Shown: positions 45,727-55,954 of the stretch, one piece after another
Position numbering within the stretch: the first letter of the stretch is position 1
How the letters are laid out: every line of letters starts with the position of its first letter
Assembly (NCBI GenBank): GCA_028554645.1
Contig: JAQOOI010000080.1
Location: forward strand, 1,550,001-1,614,000
Source: Omphalotus guepiniiformis
Lineage: Eukaryota > Basidiomycota > Agaricomycetes > Agaricales > Omphalotaceae
Length of the DNA stretch: 64,000 bases
Direction of reading: 5' to 3'
The notes under the pieces: generated by a model
What the model saw: only the letters and a program-made list of their open reading frames with translations
Database searches by the model: none
Told to the model about the DNA's origin: nothing
Program-made: the position numbers and the translations under genes

Positions 45727-48700
45727 TTACAGTTCATCATGAGAAACAGGGGCGACAGGATTTCCGAACTCATCAATCTCCTCCATTTCGATAGAAATCT
45801 GTCAAGATCAGTTAGAAATGGAACAGTACCCTGAGGCAAGACCCGCACACTTCGTCCTTGAGGTGAGGAGGTAAGAAGACTCCAGGTTTTCCGTCATCTG
45901 GCGGCAGGTCAAACTCTGGCGGGAGTTCTGGGTCTACAGGCGGTGCTGGCTTGACAGTGTCGTCGGTGCGAGCATGTTCTGATACACCCAGAGATCTTCT
46001 TACGACTCGATCAACTCGAGAGAAAAAGCTGCGCCAATAGATGTCAGTGATTTCGCGTTCAAGTTGCCATGTTACTCACTCGTTCGTGCTTGGTACCGGG
46101 AATCCGGAACGAATGAGTGCACCATCAATCAAGATGGAAGTAACCTCTCGCAGCTGGTCTTCAGCCTCAACATCTCTTCCCTCTTCCTCACTGGGTAATC
46201 TTTCCACCTGGCGAAGTAAGCCTTCAATCAGAGGAGAGCGTGGGTTGATCTCGAGTAATTTTGCTTTCATTGCAAACTCGTGCATAGGACCTTTCCCAGC
46301 TTTTGAATTTGAAGCGCCTGCATAGATGGTACATATCAACCTCGGAAATTAAAAGTATTGAAAGTCTACTTACTCATCATACGCTGGACATTGGCTGTGT
46401 ATCCCATGGCATCCGCAACGACAGCGACCGGACTCGTCACAAGACGGTTGGAAATTACGACTGGAATACTTATCAACGAACACAAAAGTTATCAAGGTCT
46501 ACCACACCTACCATCACGAACGACATCGCGTGCCTGTTCCTTGAGATAATCCAGCAATGGGCGGAATCGCTCAGCCCACTCCTGCTGTTGTTCCTTCTCT
46601 TCCTCCTCGTCCATGTCTAATCATCGTTTAAGCACGGAATGCCATACTACCACCTATGAATGTGCGTACCTTCATCCCCAAATTTGAGGCCGACTTTAGC
46701 GATGTCCTGGAACGGAATTTTCCTACATTTACAAAGTATTTAGAGGGATACAAGGGACAATATATGGTAACGTACTTCCACTGGCGAAGATTTTGAACAA
46801 AGATTTCATCTAAAGGCTCGGTGAGAAGAAGAACCTCGTAACCTCGAGCGTGAAGCTTTTCTACAAACACGCTCTTAGCCAGCTCAGTGGGGTCCGAACC
46901 CATCTCAGCGAGATAGAAAATCTGTCCAAATCTGTAAGCAAACGTGTTATCAAACAGGAAGATTTCAAATACCTGCTTCTGGCCTTGTTTCTTGTTCTCA
47001 AGATACTGTGCGATACAAACAATCAATGAAAAGTCCCAGTTCGTTCGAAGTATTTTTGTTACCTGATCTAATGATGTGTAGTTTCTCTGGTTGGTGGTGA
47101 ACCTAGTTAACGCAGCCAATTTGTCTCTATTCTTGAGATCCTCGACAGCACCAAGCTTGATCACAGGTCCGTATGTGTTTTGAAACTTCTCAAATTGCTT
47201 TTTGTCTTCAGAATCCGACAACTTGCTGAATAACTGAATGATGCGCTTGAGGATAATCTGCTTTAGTTGCTTCAGGAAACGTGTAGATTGCAATGTCTCC
47301 CGAGAAACGTTGAGGGGTAGATCCTCAGCTGGAATAGATTGTCAACAATAGTATAATTCGAGCTTTCCAAAGATCGTACCATCCACTACCACTTTGACCC
47401 AACTAGCCCACTTTGGTAAAGCATCGTCGCCAAAGTCGTTGGTAATGAAGACACGTTTCACCATGAGCTTGATGTCCTTAGATTTCGAGGCCAAAGGCTG
47501 TTGCCAGTAGGCATCGTCGATTTCGAAATATCATTTACCAGACGAGGATCAGGAAGCAAGACACCTACATTTTATCTGGAAGATATATAATTGACTTGAA
47601 GGCAACACCGGACTCAGAATCGCCAGAGAAATGCTGCCACGTCATGGGTTCCGAAAAATCTTTGAAGAATGCATTGTAGAAAAGGGTATAGTCCTCTAAA
47701 TAAATGTCAGTATGCAATCAATAGTAGCTGACAATGAAATGCTTCATTGCTTCGTGCCTTTTGTCACGCTCTTGGGATCCCTGAAGTGCTGGAAATTAGT
47801 GGCAGGAAAAGTGATAGTGGCCTCTAAACTCGCCGCGTCCAAATCGGTGGCTGAGAGTTGAGCTGCAACCACTCGTCAACAACGACGTCCTTCATCTTGG
47901 GAGGAGAGGGGGTCTCGTCCTTCTTTTCTTCATCAACATCCTCGACGACTACTTCGTCTTCGTCATTCGCGAGCTTAGTCTCGGAGGTTTCGGCGGATGT
48001 TTCTGCAATCGTCGCATCTTCATCTGGGACCTGCTCCGTGCGTTGTGTAAAAAGATAGATAGGGAACGAAGTCGAAAATGAAGAATGCTTGTTCCTGAAT
48101 CGAATGTCAGCACTGTTTAAATCACCGGCAGTGATGAGCTTACACTAGGCTGGTAAGTTCTTGGTTGCTAAGATATTCCAGACAGTCATTTCTGAGGTGA
48201 AGTGTGATCTCAGTGCCGCGGCCTAGGGTATTGCCGCGAGGATCAGGGAATATCTCAAATGAACTGTCCTCCGCGAATGAGCTAAAGACATGTTGCGTCG
48301 GGTTGGGGTTCTTCTCAGATTTAGGGGGGATAGAGGCCACATGTACACGATCAGCAACGAGGAAACTACTGTAGAACCCCAGACCGAACGCTCCGATGAG
48401 ATTTCCGTTGAGTCCCGCTTCTCCGCTTTCGGCTCTCGCAATGAAATCAGATGTCCCCGACTTGGCTAGCGTACCCTATGACGCAAAGATTTAGCCAAAG
48501 CATGAATCAAGTTTAAAGCACACATACCAGGTTGGTGGCCAATTCTTCCGGTGACATTCCAATACCAGTGTCTACCGGAGGGTTCGTAAGCGGCGAAGGA
48601 GAGAAGAGACACCATCTTACCAGTAATAATGAGATTCCCTCCTTTACCATCTTTATCCTTAACGGCCTTGATGGTTATGTTCAGGGGATTAGTGCCATCC

Positions 48701-49125
48701 CAGACACTTTTGTCCGTCAGTGCAATGAGCCTAAGCTTCTCAATCGCATCGTTCGCGTTCGAAATCAGTTCGCGAAGGAAAATCTCCCTGATTAAGCAAA
48801 TAAGAGGGGTCATTCTTTGAGCAGAACAGAGTGAAATTGGTTATCACTTGCTTGTGTGAGTAGAGGCTAAACGACAAATGTGAGTTCTGACCGAATAACT
48901 ACCGAATATTCAGCACTTACCTGTTAACAACAATCTTTCTCATACGGGCGACATCACTCTAGATGACCAGGTAACGTACTGAGCTGGCTCCTTGGATAGT
49001 AGTAGCACGTTTCACTCACTCTGATAATTGAATTTCTCTCTCGGAACATCTGTCCCTTCAAACTCTTGTGCAAAGACGAAAGAAAAGAAAGACGCAGAGA
49101 GAACGAGTAATTTGAACAGACGCAT
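45727..49125 (-). CDS. Endoplasmic reticulum Hsp90 (GRP94-like) with signal peptide and HDEL
   Basis: ATG at 49123-49125 gives MRLFKLLVLSASFFSFVFA, a signal peptide, then EFEGTDVPREKF. The N-terminal ATPase domain has EIFLRELISNANDAIEKLRL (ATP-site Glu and Asn), GIGMSPEELATNLGTLAKSG, NLIGAFGLGFYSSFLVA and TEITLHLRNDCLEYL. A charged linker follows (EVVVEDVDEEKKDE..), then EPMTWQHFSGDSESGVAFKS with IIYLPDKM. Middle and C-terminal parts contain VKRVFITNDF-type sequence, LVKQILKRIIQLF, SKLSDSEDKKQFEKFQ, YGPVIKLGAVEDLKNRDKLA, DQIFYLAEM-type and EVLLLTEPLDEIFVQ. The C terminus reads IDEFGNPVAPVSHDEL with TAA at 45727-45729, so the protein ends in the HDEL ER-retention signal. It should fold secretory clients in the ER lumen. 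About fifteen introns. Confidence 0.95.
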
Positions 49126-49726
49126 TCTGACTGTCAACAGTCGTCCCAGCAAAAGGACTCAAGAGGCCAATAAGGACAGCGTATGAAGTATTCAAGAGTT
49201 GCAATGACTTTATATTAGCGGGAGTACACGATCGTACTGACGTGTCACTGTCAGTGTTCTGTTACAGCAGTCACATAGATCACGAGTGCGTGCAGCGCGC
49301 GAAGTGTCACTTAATTATAATAGTCACGGTGAGCATTAAATGGCGCCGGGATGTAACTCCACAGTAATAAGTACTGTAGCATGTCTTGTCGGTAGTGAAC
49401 AGGTCACTTATTCCGTATTTCCCACCCTCTCAGTAGCTGTTCCTATGTAGGTGTTGAAGTTGAATGGGTTTCAAGGTTCTAATTCGTTAGTCAAGAGAGG
49501 AAAACTGGCAATGGTGTAGATGTACATCTGGTGTCTTGTTATGCATTCGAAGAGGGCACATGTACAGAAAGTTTTGGCGCGGATAGCTTCGACAAGTAAT
49601 CCTTTGGATGTCCATTAGTGTGAAGGTTGACAGCAACATGAATGAACGACGCACGCGTATCCATTGCTCCCGTTGCTCAGGAACATGATTGAACATAATA
49701 TAACGTTTGTCATTCTTCGAAAGTAA
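49126..49726. promoter_or_regulatory. Promoter and leader region of the ER Hsp90 gene
   Basis: The 600 bases between the GRP94 start codon and the stop codon of the next minus-strand gene hold the GRP94 promoter and the neighbour's 3' UTR. It includes TGACGTG at 49238-49244 inside a larger dyad, and no coding frame. Confidence 0.5.
49236..49255 (-). promoter_or_regulatory. UPR-like TGACGTG element within an inverted repeat
   Basis: The sequence ACTGACGTGTCACTGTCAGT carries 6-base arms ACTGAC (49236-49241) and GTCAGT (49250-49255). Overlapping it is TGACGTGTCA (49238-49247), which contains the core TGACGTG bound by bZIP UPR regulators (ATF6/XBP1/Hac1 class). It lies about 111-130 bases upstream of the ER Hsp90 start codon, where an unfolded-protein-response element would be expected. 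Function is inferred. Confidence 0.55.
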
Positions 49727-52123
49727 TCAGAGGCCGCAATTGAGTTTCAAAGATTCCCTTACTTTGAGGACTCTCTCCATCTCCCCTACATCCACATTTT
49801 TAGCCAATGCTTTCATGTCCACTTTTCCGCCGCCACCTTCTCCTTCATCTTCGCCAAGATCCTCAGCTTGAACCCCGCCGTCAACACCTTCACCTCCTAT
49901 TTTATTCAAACGGCCCCAGAAGTCCACAAATGAGTTCTCCGACATCATCTGGTCAAAATCTTGCCTGGCGGCATGTGTGCGCTCGCGTTGCCACTTGTCA
50001 TACTCCCGTCGTAGTGTGTCCTCATTGAAACCCAGCTTAGTCGCAGGTACAGAAGAGAGCAGCGACGAGAGAGGAAGTTCATGGAATGGAGAGGCAAGTG
50101 TAGAGGCGTGTGATTCAAATAGTACGTGAAGACTATCGAGGTGCTTTGCACGTAGTCGTCCAACATGTTCGTGAAATAAATGCAGCTGTTGATTAAGAGG
50201 AAGTGGGGAATTGCGGAATCTCGGGTCAGTCTGCAGCTGAGGTAGAGCATTATCCCAAGTCATCTGTATAGATAGATACACATGGGCGTAAGTCACTGTA
50301 TCCGATGAATAAATCACCGTACCTGTGGATCACGAATAGCGTCTGTCAGCATAGTCCTACAATTTTGATTAGCGGCCGGGATATCACTGCTAAATACAAT
50401 ACCGGAAGCGCACTTGAAGTCTCTCTCTCCTTCTTCTTTATTCAAGTCCCTTCTTGACTGTCCAATACTTGCTTCCAAACGCTCTTTTTCAACGCGCACC
50501 TTTTCTTCGCGTTCCTTGACAGCCCGTTCCTTTCTCTCCTTTCGGGTCTTTGCTTTGCTCGAGTCATCTTGCTTCTGAGAAGTACTTTCCGGTGTGTCTG
50601 GATTTGTGTCAGTTGAAGCCCCAAACTTAACTTTCACAAATGTGTTAAATAGTTCCTCTCGCAAAGACGAGGAGCCAACTGCATCGTAACGAGGATCTTG
50701 GTGAAGATCCTGTTTGATCTGGAAAACAAGTCCAGTGAGAATCGAATGCTGCAGAATGGAAAACTGCAGACCTCCTTCCAGACAGACCCCTCCGTCACGG
50801 AGGAAGCATGCTCTTTCAGAAGAGCAAAAAAATCATCCTCTGCTTTCTTAGCAGCAATCTTTTTCTCTGAGACAAATTTGTTTGGAACAAGAACGTGTTG
50901 GTCAGTATTTTGTACTCACTATCACCCAACTCTCGAACAAATTCCCTGAACCTCTTTTCGCGCTCACGATCATCCCTACCCCATCCGTAGAACTTCCTGT
51001 CCTTTTTCCACGTGCGACGGAAATCAGTCCAGCTTGTTCTCGTGCTCTTGACTTCGGCCTGCAAAAGGCTTTCGAATTCTTCTTTCGGAGTGCCTACTTC
51101 TTTCTTGACGTTCTGCTGACGAAGTTCGCGCGCGCGGTCTCGGCAGTACTCATCAAAGGCTTCCCTCCGAGCGGACACTGACGGAAGGAGAACATATCGA
51201 GGGTCTGAAATGAATTTGGGCAGCGACGTGTCCCAAGGATGAAGAGGATTGATATCCTTTTCCCTTAAAAGTGTCTGTAGAATACATAAAGAAGTAGAAC
51301 TAAGAAAAATACAACGAACAAATACCTTGAATAATGCTTTAGCTTCCTCGATGGAAAGGTCCACCCTTTCAGGCATATTTATCTGCGCCTCTTTTGCCCG
51401 CTGAGCTTCAGCCTCTGCCTCTAGTTTGGCCTCCTCTTCTGCGCGTTTTTTCTCCTCTTCAGCCTCTGCTGCGAGTTGTGCGGCTGCCTCTCGTTGCCAT
51501 TCCTCTTCTTCACTCTCGTCGCTTCCGTCGTCTTCCTCCTCGTCCTTCTCGTCTTCAACCCTAGCCTTCTTTTTGACGACCACTCCATCCAACGGTACAT
51601 CTTCAATTGCCTTCCGTTTCACCAATTCCTGCACCTGGTTCTTCACCCTCTCAACTTCAAGCATCTCTTCTGTCAGCTTCACATGCCCAGGATCCGATGC
51701 CTGGCGCTGCAACTCTTCTCTTTCTTTCTCGTCCTTCTCTAGGAGATGTACAGCTTCCTTTATCTCGTCCGGAACGGTCCATACGCTCTGTTTCTTTACT
51801 TTGTGCGAGTAGAATATATTTCCTCCGGTAGTCTTCACCCGCAGCCAGTCGGTACCAGGTATCTGAGTTTTAACAGCAGGTCTTTCTTTCTTCTTTGAAG
51901 TCGACTGCTGAGGAGGGGGAAGATTCTGAAAGGTAGGTACTGGACGAATGTAAGTTGATTCCTTGGTGCTTGGATTGTGATAATATGTTTGACCGCCAGG
52001 AGCTACGATGCGAATGAGAAAAGACAAGATTAAACGGTTGAAGAGTATACCTTTATGCTCAGTCCAACCAGGAGGAAGAGGAGGCAGTCCGAGCGCTACG
52101 AACGGTGCAGCAGACATGGACAT
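49727..52123 (-). CDS. WW/FF-domain protein, TCERG1 (CA150)-like transcription/splicing factor
   Basis: ATG at 52121-52123 gives MSMSAAPFVALGLPPLPPGW, opening the first WW domain (PGGQTYYHNPSTKESTYIRP). The second WW is DWLRVKTTGGNIFYSHKVKK. A coiled-coil acidic and basic helical section comes next (51330-51700; KRAEEEAKLEAEAEAQ). FF domains then follow: EAKALF-K..LLREKDINPLHPWDTSLPKF with DPRYVLLPSVSARREAFDEY; FESLLQAEVKSTRTSWTDFR and DRKFYGWGRDDREREKRFRE; then a less conserved third ending SLREELFNTFVKV; and VTWDNALPQLQTDPRFRN. The end is VRESLKLNCGL with TGA at 49727. This order is that of TCERG1/CA150 rather than Prp40. Such proteins couple RNA polymerase II phosphorylation state to splicing. 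Confidence 0.88.
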
Positions 52124-52620
52124 GGTGAGATACTCAGTTTGAGTCCGCTTTCTTAGTCTGCTGACTCCAAGGGCGGCTAGAGATGATGAGATCGTGTTTT
52201 GTGTTCACACACGCGTAAGGAACACAATTATATGTTCAATTATCTCTCTTCCCTTCCGTCGAACAAAAATATGCGCAATTCCCAGCTTCGAAGGCTTCTG
52301 GAGTATTCAAAATTTCTCAGCTTGGTGAAGACCAACTTTAAGTGGGGCACCGAGCCGGCGGCACTCGGGCCGGGAAGGAACATAATCAAATGGGGTTAAA
52401 GATGTTCAACTAACATTTCCGTAAAACCAGGGATTGTCACCATCCAGTCATTGCGCTAACCATGCTAGTGGGGTACTATCTATACCTTATATCCGGGGCG
52501 TTTGGTCATATGTCCCATGATACAAATATTTCGATTGGGTTTCAATGGCTAACTTGTCTCGTTAAATAGGGCCCTTCCCACCCCTCCTAATAATCATCTC
52601 TCCTTCCTGTCCTTCTAGCA
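52124..52620. promoter_or_regulatory. Divergent promoter region (WW/FF gene / MFS permease)
   Basis: 497 bases between two divergent starts. A GC-rich hairpin CCGAG-CCGGCGGCA-CTCGG lies at 52350-52368, within a locally CGG-rich block upstream of the permease. No small ORF here looks coding. Confidence 0.45.
52350..52368 (+). repeat. GC-rich short inverted repeat
   Basis: Arms CCGAG and CTCGG are separated by 9 bases (CCGGCGGCA), with further CGG/CCG triplets around it. Such triplets resemble binuclear zinc-cluster activator sites, often found upstream of fungal transporters, but the spacing match is only suggestive. It is 252 bases upstream of the permease ATG. Confidence 0.35.
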
Positions 52621-55408
52621 ATGTCGACTCTAGAAATCCTCGAGTACGAGCGCAAGATGACCAGGAGAGTCCTCTGGAAACTGGACTGTCATGTCCTCCC
52701 CCCTCTGGCCCTGGTCAGCTGTTAAATAACATAACGTATCATCAGATGCTCATTGCTCACTGTACTCTAGCTATGGCTTGCCAATTTCATTGACCGAAGC
52801 AATGTCGGGAACGCAAGGTATAAATCTCAACTCTCTTTTGACTTGTCGAGACCCAACTTTCATCATAGGATCGCTGGATTGGAAAAGGATGCGCACCTTC
52901 ATGGCAATCAGTTCAACGTTGTTTTGGCTGGTAAGTTGTCTAAATAACGGTGTCATCGACTTCGAGTCTCAACAAATGGACCTCTAGTCTTCTACGCCTC
53001 GTAAGGAGCTTCTTAGTCCTGCCTTCAAGCTCAAAATGTTCAGAGTGTGCTAGGTATCTAATTGTTGAACTTCCATCCAACTGGATTTTGAAAAGGCTAG
53101 GAGCCAATGTACGTCTAACGCTTCCGAGTCTTGCATCGATTCATACCAATATCTTCTCATAGCGGTGGCTTCCCTTCATCGTGTTGTCCGTACCCGTCCA
53201 TCGGTTCCGCTTGTTACATCAAACTGAATGTTACCACAGTGCCTGGGGTATAGTCACCACGTTAACAGGTTTGGTGCACAATTTGAGTGGTTTTCTCGCC
53301 ATCCGAATAGCCTTGGGAATTTGCGAGGGTGGACTTCTGCCAGGGATGGTATGTAAGCAGTTTTTCTTTCGAGTTCCCCGCTTATCTAGATTTCCAAGAT
53401 TCTATATTTAAGTACCCTGTACAAACGCCATGAGTTGCAGCTTCGGTAAGTACAAGTCCCTATCTCCGTTCCGCTCATGGGAGATGATTATTGTGTTGGC
53501 TCATCTAGTGTTGGGATCTTTTACGCTTCCGGTGAGGGATCCCTCTTGTTGGTTTATACTTTCACTAATTCGGGCTCGCGGCGGATGCATAAGCTTCGTT
53601 GTCCGGAGCTTTTGGAGGTTAGTTATGCATCTTGCTGTACGTTTTGGGACAACAACTAACAATGTGTGGAAGGTCTACTGTCCACAGCTATTCTCAAGAT
53701 GGATGGGATAGGAGGGCTTGCCGGATGGCGTTGGATCTTCATATTGGAAGGGATTGCAACTTCGCTCTTGAGCTTGATTGTCACCTTTCTCATGCCAAGT
53801 GACCTCTCTTCAGCACCCTTCCTAACGAGCGAAGAAAAAGAATTCGCAGGTAAAGTTACAAAACATTCACCCACTTACAGGCTCCATTAACACGCAAACT
53901 TCAGTCCGGCGTTTCAATTTAGATATTCCTACTGCTTCCGCCGAATTCGCGAAGGAACTCGAGCGAGCCACACCTGATAACCTGAGCGACTCCGAAAAGC
54001 AAGAAGAAACTAGAGTTGAGAGACTTTCAGAGTCTCCGGCCACTGCACTCCACTCAAATGAAGAACAGTTTGAATGGAGAGAGGTTATGAGAGGTATACG
54101 CAATTTCCGAAGACTGTTGAAATGTCTAACAGGTCGTCCTAGGAATTGTCGACATCCAAACCTGGTTCACGGGTGTAGCTTATTTTGGACTCATCGTTAG
54201 CTTGTACTCGTACTCCTTGTTTCTGTAAGGGTCATTTCCCTGCTTCATGTCTACAAAGCTGATCATGTTTGCAGCCCAACTATTGTAGCCGGGCTTGGTT
54301 ATTCAGGCAGCGCGGCACAATTGCACACGGGTGAGAGATACTTAAAATGAGACAATTAAAATAAGATCGGCCTCAAAGTTTATGCTGATAATCAACCATT
54401 AGTTCCTCCGTATGTTCCTGCAGTTGTTCTTACAGGTAGCTTTGTCTGGACCTTTCTTCGAAAGAATCATAACTAATGTTTGGCTAGTCGGTGTCGCGTT
54501 CTTGAGCGATCGACTTCAGTGGCGAGGACCGTTCATTCTTATTTTCTTGCCGATTGCTATTGTTGGTGAGGATCTCACAGTCCAAATCGTTCTCGCACGA
54601 CGACTATGTTTACTCCTACTTTTTTTTAGGTTACATTGTTGCCATCACAGCCCAGACCAACACAGGACGATATGCAGCCGTGTTTCTGATGGCTGCAGGA
54701 GTGTAATGCTCTCTCATCTTTATACTAAACTTATTTTATTGATTCCTTACTGCGTTTCAGCTATCCTTCAGCACCTTGCATTCTGTGAGTTTTTTGGTCT
54801 TGTATCTAGTCATAAAATCTACTCACAATTCATAAACAGGTCAATCCTTCCCAATAACAGCAGCGGCCATTACAAGAAGGCAACAACAACAGCGCTTCAG
54901 CTAGCGATTGCGAATTGCGGGTTAGTCCACTGGCTCTGTATCATTTTGTCTTCATGGTGACTCACATCCTCGTCATTCATAGCGGCTTTGTTGCAACTTT
55001 CGCATATACCTCAGGTAAATTTCCTTTTTCCTTGTTGACGCATTCGAATGACCTGTCATTTGACCTCCCGCAGACCAAGCCCCTAGGTATATCAAAGGCC
55101 ACAGCATTGCTCTTGGGTTTTTAATCCTGGCGTGGCTTCTTGTTGGCGTAAACGTGTAAGATTCCTCGTTAAAGTCGGTGCGAAACACCATCTCAATGTT
55201 GAACAGCTGCTATTGCCACTGGGAGAACAAAGCTCGTGCCGAAGGTCGGCGTCAACAGAATCTCGCAGATTACCAGACACTATGGGATTCCGGGAAGACG
55301 CGTGCTCCAATCGGTAACTGTCTTTCAGTCCTCCTCTTTTTCAGACCTGATATTAACCCGCTATCTGATGCAGGTGACCGACATCCGGATTTCCGCCTCA
55401 CACTCTGA
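52621..55408 (+). CDS. MFS transporter, allantoate permease/anion:cation symporter family (Dal5/Tna1-like)
   Basis: The gene is split by at least fourteen very short introns. Exons join to MSTLEILEYERKMTRRVLWK, LWLANFIDRSNVGNARIAGL (membrane segment 1 end with the DRSNVGNA motif of the family), LIVELPSNWILKRLGAN and FAWGIVTTLTGLVHNLSGFL. Next come ALGICEGGLLPGM, LYKRHELQLR, ASLSGAFGGLL and GLAGWRWIFILEGIATSLLS, then an acidic central loop (EKQEETRVERLSESPA). The second half has WFTGVAYFGLIVSLYSYSLF, FLSDRLQWRGPFILIFLPIA, TNTGRYAAVFLMAAGVY, TALQLAIANCGGFVATFAYT and HSIALGFLILAWLLVGVN. The C terminus is CHWENKARAEGRRQ, then HPDFRLTL with TGA at 55406-55408. Relatives carry allantoate, nicotinate, biotin or other organic anions with H+. 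Substrate unknown. The frame is intact when the introns are removed. Confidence 0.85.
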
Positions 55409-55954
55409 GCATATCGGCACTTGAAGTGACTACGCAGCGATTAAGCTGAATAGTTGTAGATACAGCTTTGACCAATTACACTCCCGAAGTGATGTATGTA
55501 GAATATGGAAATTATCTTGGATTGAGTGTCCGCGTTCGAAGCCAAGCCCTTCCACCCATGCTTCTGCTTGATAGTCTTAAGCTTGCTTGAAGGTAACCTG
55601 CAGCTGGGCGTCCCACGTGTTCAGGCTGACAGGCTGACTTGGCGGCTCGCACTAAGTAGGAGCGGAATCGCAAGGAAGATGCAACTACTCGTCCTCGGAG
55701 ATTGAAATCACTCCACGCAAAAATGCGACCTTGAGCGGTATGATATATTTCGCAGACATTGTTCTAGACAAACCTGCCAAGATTCGGATACATGTGAGAT
55801 TGACTGTGAGTACGTACAGATGGGATGTGAGTATACGGATAACTAAGCGAACACCAGATACATGTAGATTAAAGACATAGTTGCAGAATGCACCAAAATG
55901 CAACAAAAAGTGCGGATAGTTGTCGGCTGGCCGTCAGTCAAAAATTACTAGATG
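55409..55954. other. Convergent intergenic region (permease / IQGAP)
   Basis: 546 bases between two stop codons, expected to hold both 3' UTRs. An ORF on the minus strand at 55685-55906 was considered as an extra exon of the IQGAP gene and set aside (see rejected items). A CACGTG occurs at 55614-55619. Confidence 0.4.

Noticed and set aside
51426..51831. Plus-strand Ser/Phe-rich frames in the WW/FF gene
   Set aside because: They are antisense of the Glu/Lys-rich coiled region (GAG/AAG codons read as CTC/CTT) and have no domain.
52621..55408. Possible pseudogene: the permease seems broken into many small frames
   Set aside because: Each break coincides with a short GT..AG intron, and removing these yields a continuous MFS protein with conserved motifs, so I see no frameshift.
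55685..55906. Minus-strand ORF of 73 aa with hydrophobic segments in the permease/IQGAP gap
   Set aside because: It could be a further 3' exon of the IQGAP gene, but the intron ending ..TGCTAG gives a natural family-like end (KKFYV) at 55955, and the ORF has no similarity I recognise.
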